This document shows, piece by piece, positions 1 to 8,543 of a stretch of DNA of 64,000 nucleotides. The position numbers and the translations under genes were made by a program. The notes below the pieces were generated by a model. The model saw only the letters and a program-made list of their open reading frames with translations, ran no database searches and had not been told where the DNA came from. The stretch is taken from NCBI GenBank assembly GCA_003175695.1, contig PSRA01000258.1, positions 1 through 64,000 on the forward strand. Reading direction: 5' to 3'. Source of the stretch: Bacteroidota bacterium (GTDB lineage: Bacteria > Bacteroidota > Bacteroidia > Chitinophagales > Chitinophagaceae). Within the stretch, counting starts at the first letter, position 1; every line of letters starts with the position of its first letter.

Positions 1-1
1 C

Positions 2-409
2 GCCTATAATGATGCAAAGTATTTGAATGGGAAATCCGGAAAAGCTGATTTGACTGGAAAAACGCTGGAAGATGTTCCGCAATACATTAGCCGTTCGGGC
101 ATAAACTGCACGGTAAAAAATATGTCTGTCACATTTTATTATTCCGCGGTCGGAGGATCGTGGTCGGATGCAAACAATACACGTGCTTCTGAAAAAAATC
201 CGAGTGTAGGTTATGTGTCACCTTATCAGGTGTTGGACTTTGCTATGAGCTATAAATTTCTTGACAACTATAATATTAGAGTAGGTATAAATAATTTGAC
301 AGATAATAAATACTTCACCCGAAGAACCGAAACGCTTGTCTATCTTGGTAAAGGTGTGTTACCAGGGGATGGAAGATCCATCTATTTTACCTTGGGTGCG
401 AAGTTCTGA
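2..409 (+). CDS. TonB-dependent receptor, C-terminal end (partial)
   Basis: The reading frame is open from the first bases of the window, so this is the 3' end of a longer gene that begins outside. The roughly 135 visible residues alternate polar and hydrophobic positions as in outer-membrane beta-strands. They include a segment reading RVGINNLTDNKYF, which is typical of the last strands of TonB-dependent receptor barrels, and end in an aromatic residue (YFTLGAKF), the usual signal for barrel assembly. Known family role: energy-dependent uptake of siderophores, vitamins or glycans across the outer membrane. The substrate cannot be told because the plug domain is missing. The gene ends about 100 bp before the next gene on the same strand. 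Confidence 0.85.
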   Translation, partial: AYNDAKYLNGKSGKADLTGKTLEDVPQYISRSGINCTVKNMSVTFYYSAVGGSWSDANNTRASEKNPSVGYVSPYQVLDFAMSYKFLDNYNIRVGINNLTDNKYFTRRTETLVYLGKGVLPGDGRSIYFTLGAKF

Positions 410-511
410 CCGGCCACTATAGTTTTTGGATAACCTCCTTAATCATTCGGGAAATATCCCAAAAAGATCGCAATCCTGTACGGAATTCTCGAGGCTGATT
501 GTCTTAATATC

Positions 512-1306
512 ATGAAAAAGCTGAAAATCCGGGATTTAATGGCAACAGGTTGCTGGGGCCTCTTATTGAATGTGTTTCTTATTTTCAACTCGTTCGCTGG
601 TTACGGGCAAAAATCTCAGGACTGGATTCTTGACAAAATGCCCGTTGACCTCGAAAGAGATTTCGCACTGAGTGCACTTCCTCCCCGTCTTCGTGACCAG
701 GCTACAGTTTATTTGCTCGATCCAAAAAAGGGCTACTATATTGCCAGGCAGGGAACCAATGGGTATTCGGCTATTGTGAATCGAACAGAATGGGAGCATG
801 CAGAATTTGTACAAGACACTTATGCTGCAATTAGCTACGATTCGGAGGGCACTAAAACTTATATACCGGTATTTCTTGCCGTTGCTGAAATGAGAGCTTC
901 TGGCAAATACAGTCCAGAGCAGGTAAGAGATACAATTATCAAAAGAATAATGGATGGGGTATATAAGGCCCCTTCAAGAACCGGAGTCTCTTATATGTTG
1001 TCTCCGCTGCTGCGCACTCACCCTGGACCAGATCAAAAAGACGTTGTTAATATGGTAATGCCACATTATATGTTCTATGCGCCAAGGGTGGATAATACGG
1101 ATATCAACGGCGTCTGGGATGCTCACAGTCCCTTCGCACTAACGAATGAGAATATTCTGGATAAAGAACATTGCATTTTTAATTATATCATAGTTCCCGC
1201 AGGAGATGCTGAAAGGGCGAAAATTATAGATGCGAACAAAGACCTCTTAATAAGACTTGCGGAATACAAATCCTGTCTCAAGGTTGATGCCGATCATAAC
1301 CACTAA
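512..1306 (+). CDS. Secreted protein of unknown function, paralogue of the 41689-42471 gene
   Basis: A 264-residue protein with a positively charged start and a hydrophobic stretch ending near FAGYGQ, read as a signal peptide. I do not recognise the family. The mature part is closely similar to the protein at 41689-42471. Shared blocks include ATVYLLDPKKGYY, GTNG, VNRTEWE, MRASGKYSP, a YMLSPL/RT block, a VMPHYM block and FNYIII/V near the end. Both copies finish in a histidine-rich tail (DHNH here). Conserved YYxAR and PHYM blocks suggest a globular periplasmic protein, but no catalytic motif is evident. It lies alone between the receptor fragment and a membrane protein gene, both on the same strand. 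Confidence 0.8.
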   Translation: MKKLKIRDLMATGCWGLLLNVFLIFNSFAGYGQKSQDWILDKMPVDLERDFALSALPPRLRDQATVYLLDPKKGYYIARQGTNGYSAIVNRTEWEHAEFVQDTYAAISYDSEGTKTYIPVFLAVAEMRASGKYSPEQVRDTIIKRIMDGVYKAPSRTGVSYMLSPLLRTHPGPDQKDVVNMVMPHYMFYAPRVDNTDINGVWDAHSPFALTNENILDKEHCIFNYIIVPAGDAERAKIIDANKDLLIRLAEYKSCLKVDADHNH

Positions 1307-1520
1307 ATAATTCCTTGTTTTGTTGTAATAAGGGTAAGTAACGCAGTACCGCAATCAAGGTATCAACAAGCCGGAACAGCCAGGAAAATAAGAGACGTAG
1401 CTATTCTATGAATGTCTTTGGTAGTTTGGATACCTGTCGGTGTTTGCAATTATTGTCGCGCTGAAATATCTTTGGTTTAACTTCACAGCCACAGGATCAT
1501 TTTCCAATAGACCCGCGTTC

Positions 1521-2291
1521 ATGAAAGGACTTCTAAAAATCGGTCGTCTTTTGTATGGCATCGGCATCGTTGCGGTGGGAGTGCATCAAATTATTATCAA
1601 AGATTTTCGCCCCGAAATCTTGCCTCCATTTCCTCAGTGGGCACATCAATATGTTTTGTTTCCCATTCTTATCGGAATCGCCTTAGTCTTCGCAGGAATT
1701 AGTATTGCATTCTTCAGCGCAAAAAAAACTTGCATTTATCTGGGATTTTTTTTCCTTATACTAATTGTAACCTGTCATCTGCCCTATGTTCTATTCCTCA
1801 GTCCCGTTGGACCTACCCATCTGGCAGTTTGGTTTGGGCCCGGGGAGGCAATGGCTTATTCGGGCGGCGCCTTTGTAATGGCTGGCTCATTTTCAGGAAG
1901 GCCTTTAGCAGTCGGGAGAATTTTTTTCTCCGTTCTGATGATCATATTTGGCTGCAGTCATTATGTATTTGCCGATGACGTTTCCAAAATGGTACCAAAA
2001 TGGGCTGGGTCTCCAATGTTCTGGACCTATTTTGTAGGTGTAGCATTGATAGCTTCAGGCATTGCCATCATTTTCAAAATATGGATAAAAACGGTTGCCC
2101 TGCTGTTAGCCGGTATGCTTTTTCTCTTTTTTATTTTTTTCCATGTGCCCGATGCCATGAATAATCCTTCTGAAGGTCATGGAAATGAAATTGTACGTGC
2201 ATTCCTCGCGCTGATATTCTGCGGAATCGCATTGGTGATCGCATTAACCAATAGTCCTGAACGCCAAACAATAAGGCAATTTGCCCGATGA
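1521..2291 (+). CDS. Duplicated DoxX-like integral membrane protein
   Basis: About 256 residues with seven or eight hydrophobic helices. An open frame extends upstream to a GTG at 1440, but the ATG at 1521 (MKGLLKIGRLLYG) gives the natural DoxX-type start, so I prefer it. The protein is an internal duplication. Each half begins with an arginine-containing amphipathic turn (IGRLLYGIG and VGRIFFSVL), has a conserved histidine at the end of helix one, a PxW loop, an ALxxSGI-type helix and a helix ending in HLP or HVP. DoxX-like proteins are membrane proteins sometimes linked to redox enzymes; the activity of this version is unknown. The next gene starts 46 bp downstream, so the two may be co-transcribed. 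Confidence 0.75.
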   Translation: MKGLLKIGRLLYGIGIVAVGVHQIIIKDFRPEILPPFPQWAHQYVLFPILIGIALVFAGISIAFFSAKKTCIYLGFFFLILIVTCHLPYVLFLSPVGPTHLAVWFGPGEAMAYSGGAFVMAGSFSGRPLAVGRIFFSVLMIIFGCSHYVFADDVSKMVPKWAGSPMFWTYFVGVALIASGIAIIFKIWIKTVALLLAGMLFLFFIFFHVPDAMNNPSEGHGNEIVRAFLALIFCGIALVIALTNSPERQTIRQFAR

Positions 2292-2337
2292 CATACTCAC
2301 CTGGCACATTATTTTAAGCAGCTTCAATAAACGACAA

Positions 2338-3150
2338 ATGAAACCTTTCATAGTTTTTCTACTTGCTTCTTTTATGATGCCTGCTGTTTATTCACAGGAT
2401 ACTTCAGTTTATAGACTGCCGGACGCTTTTAATTTTGATTATACTCTGTCTCAAACAGCGTCTGGGAAAAAGCCGGGTGAGAATAGGACCTATCATTTCT
2501 ACTTCACCAAAAGTGGTGAGTATGCCGCAGCAGAGTGGAGCAGCAGTGAAAATAAGAGGGGCAACCTGCTTATCGTTTTGACCAGGGTGGGAAATATCGT
2601 GGTATTGAATAATCGCGAAAAAAATGTCACTATCCTCAACACGCATAAATTGATGGCCGATATGATGGGCATGTTAAGATGGGTTCGCATGGACAGCCTG
2701 ATGGCTCATCTGCGATCGCGTTCAGACAGCTCTGATTTTCATTCTGCCAAAACCGGGAGGACAAAGCCCCTTAACAATTATACCGCCGTAGAATATGACG
2801 TTACAAGACATAGACACAAGGGTTCCGTGTGGATCGCAAATGTTGATTTCCCTACGATATCAGACTATTTCGCGAGCTTTATGCGAACAGGTATGATGCC
2901 CATGGGAAAAAGATCGATGGAAGACGGGATGGCAACACACCCACTCTTGCAGGCACTGATGCAACCAAAAACATTGATCACCGAAATCGAAATGTCTGAT
3001 TCTACCGGCAATCGGGGTTTCAATTTACAGACCTTAAGTCTGCTGCCCACACGGTCCAGCGTTTCATTGCAGGGCTTTGCCGTGAGCGACTACAGCAATA
3101 TGACACTGCGTGAAATATTCGAAGCAGAGATGAAAAGAAGAAACAACTAA
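2338..3150 (+). CDS. Secreted protein, DUF4412-like, unknown function
   Basis: The open frame reaches back to a TTG at 2281, but the ATG at 2338 begins a clear signal peptide (MKPFIVFLLASFMMPAVYSQ), giving a 270-residue precursor. The mature part has an extracellular-style beta-rich pattern with segments such as YHFYFTKSGEYAA and NNYTAVEYDV. It resembles the DUF4412 group of Bacteroidota secreted proteins, in which a protein captures a material property of the envelope that is still undefined; this assignment is by eye only. It is methionine-rich in the middle (repeated MM and MGM). It follows the DoxX-like gene at 46 bp on the same strand and probably shares its transcript. Confidence 0.65.
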   Translation: MKPFIVFLLASFMMPAVYSQDTSVYRLPDAFNFDYTLSQTASGKKPGENRTYHFYFTKSGEYAAAEWSSSENKRGNLLIVLTRVGNIVVLNNREKNVTILNTHKLMADMMGMLRWVRMDSLMAHLRSRSDSSDFHSAKTGRTKPLNNYTAVEYDVTRHRHKGSVWIANVDFPTISDYFASFMRTGMMPMGKRSMEDGMATHPLLQALMQPKTLITEIEMSDSTGNRGFNLQTLSLLPTRSSVSLQGFAVSDYSNMTLREIFEAEMKRRNN

Positions 3151-3244
3151 TTGGATTCTGATCCAAATCTGTTCCAGGAATAGAAGGTGATTGCGTATTG
3201 ACAACCTACCCTCTGATGGCTTTACACGCACGGTGCCATTCAAA

Positions 3245-3292
3245 AAAGTAGTGTCAATTAACCCACAGAAAGTAGTGTGAATTAATCGACAG
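3245..3292. repeat. Two tandem 24-bp direct repeats
   Basis: Two adjacent 24-bp units, 3245-3268 and 3269-3292, agree at 21 of 24 positions. Each starts AAAGTAGTGT and ends ACAG. They sit directly upstream of the dyad element at 3303-3344. Their role is unknown; they could be further regulator sites or a trace of an element end. Confidence 0.7.
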
Positions 3293-3302
3293 AAAAATTT
3301 GC

Positions 3303-3344
3303 GCAAGTAATAACTTGCATTTACATTTGCAAGTAATCGCTTGC
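3303..3344. promoter_or_regulatory. Paired 16-bp dyad operator, copy 1
   Basis: Two 16-bp inverted repeats, GCAAGTAATAACTTGC (3303-3318) and GCAAGTAATCGCTTGC (3329-3344), lie 26 bp apart centre to centre. The spacer reads ATTTACATTT. The element ends 29 bp before the ATG of the outer-membrane protein gene at 3374. A second copy with the same architecture lies at 35023-35064. Twin dyads at a fixed near-integral helical spacing (about 2.5 turns) are typical of a dimeric repressor binding cooperatively, for example of TetR type; the regulator itself is not in the window. Confidence 0.75.
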
Positions 3345-3373
3345 GTATTAAATATAGCTGCGAACAAAATTTT

Positions 3374-3928
3374 ATGCACAAAAAAACTCTTTTATTGGTG
3401 TGGTTTGTCGTTTTCTATTCGGGCCTGCATGCGCAGAAAGGCAATAATTCCATAAGCATGAATGCTGAATTTGCAATCCCGGGTTTTCAAAAGGAAAACG
3501 GTTTTGGTTTTTACGCGAAGGGGTTCTATGGCATAGGAAAATCTGGACAGATTACAGTATCTCTTGGTTTCGCACTTTTTCATTCTAGTGATTCTGTTAG
3601 TGATATGGAGAAAGGGAAGACATCAAAAAACCTTATCCCGGTTTTATTCGGATATAAACAAAATATAGGTAGTTTTTTTATTGAACCCAGGATTGGTTTG
3701 GGCCAATTAGGCGGCAGGTGGCAGTTGTATGGCACGGGTGATTTTGTACTCGAATCGGTCTTTGCACTAATGGGGGGAATAAGCGCGGGGTATGGTATTA
3801 AGCGATTCAGTTTCGGCATAAACTTCCTAGCGGCCCATGGAGTTGATGCTGGAGACTGGGGCAACAAATATTTTCATTATACAAGCATGTTTATAGGCTA
3901 TGATTTGTTTTCAAACCGCAGGCATTGA
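3374..3928 (+). CDS. Small outer-membrane beta-barrel-like protein
   Basis: A 184-residue precursor from the ATG at 3374, with signal peptide MHKKTLLLVWFVVFYSGLHAQ. The longer frame back to TTG at 3341 runs through the operator and is rejected. The mature part has alternating aromatic/glycine strands (GFGFYAKGFYGIG, SFFIEPRIGLGQLGG, SFGINFLAAHG), as in eight-strand outer-membrane barrels. No binding motif is seen, so the function is unknown. It is preceded by the paired dyad element, so it is probably controlled by the same regulator as the gene pair around 35 kb. The last 18 bp overlap a convergent gene relic. Confidence 0.75.
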   Translation: MHKKTLLLVWFVVFYSGLHAQKGNNSISMNAEFAIPGFQKENGFGFYAKGFYGIGKSGQITVSLGFALFHSSDSVSDMEKGKTSKNLIPVLFGYKQNIGSFFIEPRIGLGQLGGRWQLYGTGDFVLESVFALMGGISAGYGIKRFSFGINFLAAHGVDAGDWGNKYFHYTSMFIGYDLFSNRRH

Positions 3929-4192
3929 GGCTTCATATCCTGAACGCTTCAACAAGCTGATGTTGGGGTAATGTCTTAGTTTGAAATTCTCAGATTTGAA
4001 AAATATCCTTCTATCTGCACCATACTTCAGGTCATTTACAATAAGACAGGGTTGTTTGCTATCGTTGATAAAAAGCTGGGCATGGTCGACAACTATCTTC
4101 ATTTTTATCCATTCGTTCATCCCAATATCAGCATATGATTCGTATTTCTCTGGGTCTGACTTTCTGAAATCTGAAAACGGGAGGGGTTCCAT
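3911..4192 (-). pseudogene. Relic of a LamG/DUF1080-like carbohydrate-binding protein
   Basis: A 93-residue frame starts with ATG 9 bp after the stop of the upstream transglycosylase gene. Its centre (EKYES, NEWIKMKIVV, QLFINDSKQPCLIVNDLK) matches the second half of the jelly-roll domain found in DUF1080/LamG-type secreted proteins. The first half, including signal peptide and early strands, is missing. The glycine-rich strand that should follow the last block is also missing, with the frame jumping to SENFKLRHYP. I read this as a truncated remnant; an alternative is a short functional domain translated with the upstream gene. The end overlaps the convergent OMP gene by 18 bp. Confidence 0.5.
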
Positions 4193-4201
4193 ATTTTTTA
4201 A

Positions 4202-5809
4202 TCATCTCTTGACACTCGCGGGCATGAGCCGATGTCTGCGATTTACTTCAGCGAGCTCTAACATAAGCTTGTAGGAATAATAATACTTTAAAATATTGCG
4301 GACGTAGGTGGTTGTTTCCCGTCCGATTTTTTCTGAAGCAAGGATTTCAACATTATTGGGCCAGATATTGGGATCAAGGCCCCGGTCGGCAGCCATTTTT
4401 CTCAGGATGGTAATTCTGCCTGGGCCGGCGTTATAGGAAGCAAACGCAAACAAGGATCTGTTCAGCTCATCAAAATGTGCATCTCGAAAATATTTTGTCA
4501 TAAGCTCATATATGTACTTTGTTCCCGCATGAATATTGGGTTCGGTAATTCTGATGTCACCTACTTTCATCGATGCTCCTATCTTCGGCATGAGCTGCAT
4601 CACGCCAATGGCTCCTACGCGGCTCCTTACATTTTGATTGAGCCCTGATTCCTGGAAACCCATTGCCGCCAGCATCAATGGATCAAAATCATATTCCTGT
4701 CCATATTTCTCGAATAATTTTATGATTTCGCTGTAGCGTCTTGCATTGCGAGAGTTTATCGGATCCTGCAGGTGTTTAACCTGCTGATGATACTTCTTAA
4801 AAAGATAAGGTGTAATACCGAGTTTTTTTGAATGATTGTAGTAGAAATCGTTCAATTCAGCAGTGAGCAGCGGGCTGTTTTTGCGGATGGCACATCCCAC
4901 ATATCCCTCGCCACGTACAGAAACATGTTCATTCACTTCTATATTGGGCAGAATTTGTGCCCACATTTTCGCTTTCCAGTCATCTACCACAATAGTCTCA
5001 ATAATGCCGGCATCCAACATTTCCATCAGGTCTTCATCTTCCAGGTTTTCAGATACGGTGTCTATTATGATGGGTGTTTTTCCATGTCCAATCAATATTT
5101 TGTTCAGTAATTGCAGACTTTCAAAGTAGCTGGAGGATTGGCGTACCTGGATTGTTCTTCCCGACAGTTGGTCTACCTTAGTTAGAGGGCCATCTTGCTT
5201 CCTGGTTAGGACGATCTCTGATACAGTACGCTCCTCCTTTCGAGCCGCAAAGTCAACCTGCTTCGATCGCTCATCGGTTTCCGTAAGATTCCCCGCGGCT
5301 ATGTCACCTATTCCAAGAACTACGTCGGAGATGAGCTGGTTGCGAGGTACAGGGATGAATGCGAGTGTAAAAGGAATATTACGCAGCTCTTTACGATATT
5401 TTTGATTTAGAAAGCGCTCAAATTCCCGGAAGTTATCTGCGGTAATGCCCCGTTCCCTACCTTTATCGTTAAAAAAGAGCGTCCTGCTATAGGGAACAAG
5501 CACTCTTATGACACGATGCGTCAACATCGTATTGAAATCTCCCACGTATAATTTATGACTTCTCTTTAGTTCTTCAAGAAATCTCTCTGAGGGTTTGGTG
5601 AGTGAGAACTCTATTTGTGTAGTTGGTGTATCCTGTTTCTGTATTCCATTTGTCGTGTCTGAAACTGCTTTCTGAATTTCTCCGAGAGTATCGCCTTTTT
5701 TACTTGAATTTTTGCAGAAAGTAGAAACCAGACAAATTAATAATAAAATTAAGGTAAATAGTGTCTTTGTGTTCACCCTGTGGTAATGTGAAACTTCCCG
5801 CTTGAGCAT
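4202..5809 (-). CDS. MltF-like lytic murein transglycosylase
   Basis: 535 residues. After an N-terminal membrane anchor (about residues 14-32, with Cys32 as a possible but non-canonical lipid site) comes a periplasmic solute-binding-type domain (about 95-330). A C-terminal SLT lysozyme-like domain (about 360-515) follows. The SLT domain carries the catalytic glutamate in GFQESGL (Glu387), the GVMQLMP motif at 402-408 and the ASYNAGPGRI motif. This order is that of MltF, which cuts peptidoglycan glycan strands to 1,6-anhydromuramoyl products in the cell envelope. Length agrees with the family. It stands alone on the minus strand, followed only by a gene relic. Confidence 0.9.
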   Translation of the reverse strand: MLKREVSHYHRVNTKTLFTLILLLICLVSTFCKNSSKKGDTLGEIQKAVSDTTNGIQKQDTPTTQIEFSLTKPSERFLEELKRSHKLYVGDFNTMLTHRVIRVLVPYSRTLFFNDKGRERGITADNFREFERFLNQKYRKELRNIPFTLAFIPVPRNQLISDVVLGIGDIAAGNLTETDERSKQVDFAARKEERTVSEIVLTRKQDGPLTKVDQLSGRTIQVRQSSSYFESLQLLNKILIGHGKTPIIIDTVSENLEDEDLMEMLDAGIIETIVVDDWKAKMWAQILPNIEVNEHVSVRGEGYVGCAIRKNSPLLTAELNDFYYNHSKKLGITPYLFKKYHQQVKHLQDPINSRNARRYSEIIKLFEKYGQEYDFDPLMLAAMGFQESGLNQNVRSRVGAIGVMQLMPKIGASMKVGDIRITEPNIHAGTKYIYELMTKYFRDAHFDELNRSLFAFASYNAGPGRITILRKMAADRGLDPNIWPNNVEILASEKIGRETTTYVRNILKYYYSYKLMLELAEVNRRHRLMPASVKR

Positions 5810-6293
5810 ATATCTAAATAACCTGTTTAACCAAATCCCAATTCCTTTGGGGATAATAGATTCTGATATACCTGGGCTGTCCTTGGCAGATTTATTCGCG
5901 GGGAGAATTGTTCACTATCAACGGTCTCGGCCATGGGCTAATCACTGCTCCCTTATGATCCATTAATATTGTATAAAGATAATAAAGATAAGAGAATTCC
6001 TAACAGCGCGCTTTCAATTCAGTAATACCCTTGTCGAATTTTCACCATAACCGTTACCAGTAATTGCCATTTTCTTTCCATACAAAAAAAATCAAATCAC
6101 AACCTGTACTTGGCCGTTGAGGTACGGCGCAGTCACAAGTTTATGAACTCAGCTCTTTATGCATCACTTCAATCGCGAAATCAATTTTCCTTTTCAATAT
6201 TGAAAATGTGAACTGAAATTCTAATTCTGTTAATTCCAAATTATTTGAGCGGGACGTATGTCTAAAGTTTTAGCAAAATGTTTGGTGTCTGTT
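5810..6293. other. 484-bp intergenic region
   Basis: Lies between the start of the transglycosylase gene and the end of the beta-propeller gene, both on the minus strand. It must hold the transglycosylase promoter. I see no RNA gene, strong hairpin or coding relic. Confidence 0.5.
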
Positions 6294-7304
6294 TTAGCTC
6301 CCTTCAACAACCAGTATTTTAAAGGTGCCGGGTATTACCTGAGGCCGGAAGGATTCTTTTGTCGCAGGTTTGAAAGACGCACTGGGCAGATATACTTTAT
6401 GGGTGATCTGATCAATTGTGATAGTCCTTGTTCCTGGCCTGGTCTTAAAATTATCTTGCAAAAAAAATTTGTCCGGGGACAATTCTTTAATCACGGTCAA
6501 TGTGCCTTCGCCATTTGATGAATAGGCAATATTCGACTTGATGTCAAAACCAGCACCGTCTGCTCCATCGCCCGTTGGGAAACTTGCGATAACCTTGCCG
6601 TTTGTTGCATCCATCACGATCATCATTTTATTTTCGCAGGTTGCAAAAAGCCTCATGGAATTCCTGTCTATCGCAAGACCAGATGCACCGGTTCCAGGTT
6701 TGTTAGGCCATTGGTGAATTATTTTAAACGTGCGTGCATCGATGACATCTACCTCAGCCTTCTCGGCATTATTTACATAGATATCTCCTTTACCATCGCT
6801 CACTGCTGTTTCAGGCCAGCCGGAAAGTTTTACCGTGGCAAATACAGTATCGGCTACCGGGTCTATCACTGTCATATTTTTGCTCATGCCGTTACAGCTG
6901 ATAATTTTATTTGAAAAATCATCATAGAATATTCCGTCAGAAAACTTGCCGGTGGGCACATACTTAATTGTCTTATTGGACGAAAGGTCAAATACGAGCA
7001 CCTTGTTTAGAGTTCCATTACTGATATATCCTTTACCAAGGGAATGCACCAGCGCGATGCCATGAACATCTTTCTCGGTATTTATGACGCCGATGGAATC
7101 ACCGGTATTCTTATTTAAAATATTCACCTGAGAACCATGTGAAATATATAATTTGTCCGATGCGGAATCCACAGTGAGATAATCATATCCGCCTGGGCTT
7201 TTAATGGGGAATTCAGCAGAAATACGGTAGCCTTGCTTTTCCTGGGCGAAGCAATTTGCTCCCATCATAAGGATAATTGTAGCAAGAAGATAATGTTTTT
7301 TCAT
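6294..7304 (-). CDS. Secreted YncE-like beta-propeller protein
   Basis: 336 residues with signal peptide MKKHYLLATIILMMGANCFAQ. The mature part is a seven-blade beta-propeller of the YncE/YVTN type. Repeats follow the pattern D..nkiy(i/v)s.g....v.viD..t.kvi, for example KLYISHG, KGYISNG, KIISCNG, DIYVNNA, RLFATCEN, IAYSSNG and KVYLPSA. Such proteins act in the periplasm or on the surface as binding scaffolds, and some bind DNA or quinones; no catalytic residues are visible. The gene is monocistronic by spacing, with 347 bp ahead of it. Confidence 0.8.
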   Translation of the reverse strand: MKKHYLLATIILMMGANCFAQEKQGYRISAEFPIKSPGGYDYLTVDSASDKLYISHGSQVNILNKNTGDSIGVINTEKDVHGIALVHSLGKGYISNGTLNKVLVFDLSSNKTIKYVPTGKFSDGIFYDDFSNKIISCNGMSKNMTVIDPVADTVFATVKLSGWPETAVSDGKGDIYVNNAEKAEVDVIDARTFKIIHQWPNKPGTGASGLAIDRNSMRLFATCENKMMIVMDATNGKVIASFPTGDGADGAGFDIKSNIAYSSNGEGTLTVIKELSPDKFFLQDNFKTRPGTRTITIDQITHKVYLPSASFKPATKESFRPQVIPGTFKILVVEGS

Positions 7305-7651
7305 CGTGGCTATTTGGTTTGTTTATCTAGCAAAATTGAATAACTTCAGCAATTTAATATCCCGGTTCCCTCTTTTTGACAAATTGCGACGAAAAGAACG
7401 GTTTCATATACAAAATGGGTTGATGTCATCCTTTGCAGCTGAAAGTTAGGGAAAGCTATAAACCACGTACAATTCAGTGGCTTCGTTGAGTTTTATTCCA
7501 TTTTCAAACTTTTCATGGGGTTTGCGATCGCAGTGCGAATGGTTTGCGCACTTAAGGTAATCAACGCAATTACGATCATTCCGGGCCGAACGCGAGTTAT
7601 CACAAGTTGTCAATCAAATTTGAGACGTAAAAACTCGTTAAATATTAAGGT
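7305..7651. other. 347-bp intergenic region
   Basis: Separates two minus-strand genes and should contain the promoter of the beta-propeller gene. No RNA, repeat or coding relic was recognised. Confidence 0.5.
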
Positions 7652-8065
7652 TTATTTCTCTGAGGTAAAAAACCAGTGAATTCCATATTTGTCTGCAAGA
7701 TGCCCATAAATTCCAAAAGGCATATTCTTCAATTCGTCGAGAAGATCCTTGTCAGCTCCCTCGGCTAGTTTGTCAAAAACGGCTTTGAGTTCTTCATAAC
7801 TTGTGCCACGCAGACCGATCGCTATGGAATTCCCCAGATTAAATCTTCTGGTAGGATGCAACCAATCGGTCGCCGAAATCTCGATGCCCTGACTTTTTAG
7901 GCGCGAATGTGCAACCTTGCTATGTTGTTCTTTGGGCATTGCGTCACTCATTGGTGTTTCGCCCAACTTTATGATTGTTAATTCCCCTCCGAAACAATTT
8001 TTGTAGAATGACATGGCCTCTGCGCAATTGCCGTTGAACAATAGAAATGGATTTGTCTGTAACAT
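7652..8065 (-). CDS. PhnB-like VOC (glyoxalase-fold) protein
   Basis: 137 residues, full length for the PhnB/3-demethylubiquinone methyltransferase-like branch of the VOC superfamily. Landmarks are the N-terminal FLLFNGNCAEAMSFYKNCFGGEL, split here as FNGNCAEAMSFY and CFGGEL, then SDWLHP-like (ATDWLHPTR), YEELKAVFDKLAEGA and the closing FGIYGHLADKYGIHWFF. PhnB proteins are cytosolic and their substrates are poorly defined despite the name. It stands alone; the nearest upstream gene is 478 bp away on the other strand. Confidence 0.85.
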   Translation of the reverse strand: MLQTNPFLLFNGNCAEAMSFYKNCFGGELTIIKLGETPMSDAMPKEQHSKVAHSRLKSQGIEISATDWLHPTRRFNLGNSIAIGLRGTSYEELKAVFDKLAEGADKDLLDELKNMPFGIYGHLADKYGIHWFFTSEK

Positions 8066-8543
8066 AAAATTTCCCTCCCGTTTTTTGATCGATTTAGTTA
8101 AGAGACGAATGCATCTCGCGAAATTTTATCCAGGAATTTTGAAATGCCATATATGTAACAATTGGAGTTGGGTAAATTGGACAAGCCCGACCTTTTTTCT
8201 TTAACTAATTTATTGGGAGAAAGTGCCAAAGAAAGAAAAGCCCCCTTTTCCCGGACACCACTTTTAAAAATATTGCAACACTTTATCTGACCTTAAAGGA
8301 GGCAGCTCTTTTGTTAAAGAAGTCTCTACTTGTATTACGGGGATGGATGTTCGAAGTAATGTAATTCAGCTAGGTCCGGGAAGAATCACATGATTAGGAG
8401 ATCAGGTTTGCACGTGGTGAAGTGATTCTAATAATTTCCTCATTCGCAATTAGGCGCCATTGATGGTATTTGTGCCATGGCGACAGCGCTTACATTCCAG
8501 CTAGCAGACAATAATTAACTTTGACGAACAGTAAATAAAAATT
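8066..8543. other. 478-bp divergent intergenic region
   Basis: Lies between the divergent PhnB-like and DHFR-like genes and must hold both promoters. I see no operator-like dyad, RNA gene or coding relic. Confidence 0.5.

Noticed and set aside
1440-1520. Extra 27 residues in front of the DoxX-like protein.
   Set aside because: They start with a GTG and do not fit the duplicated unit, while the ATG at 1521 does.
4832-5129. Plus-strand frames inside the transglycosylase gene.
   Set aside because: They are antisense shadows of a well-recognised gene.
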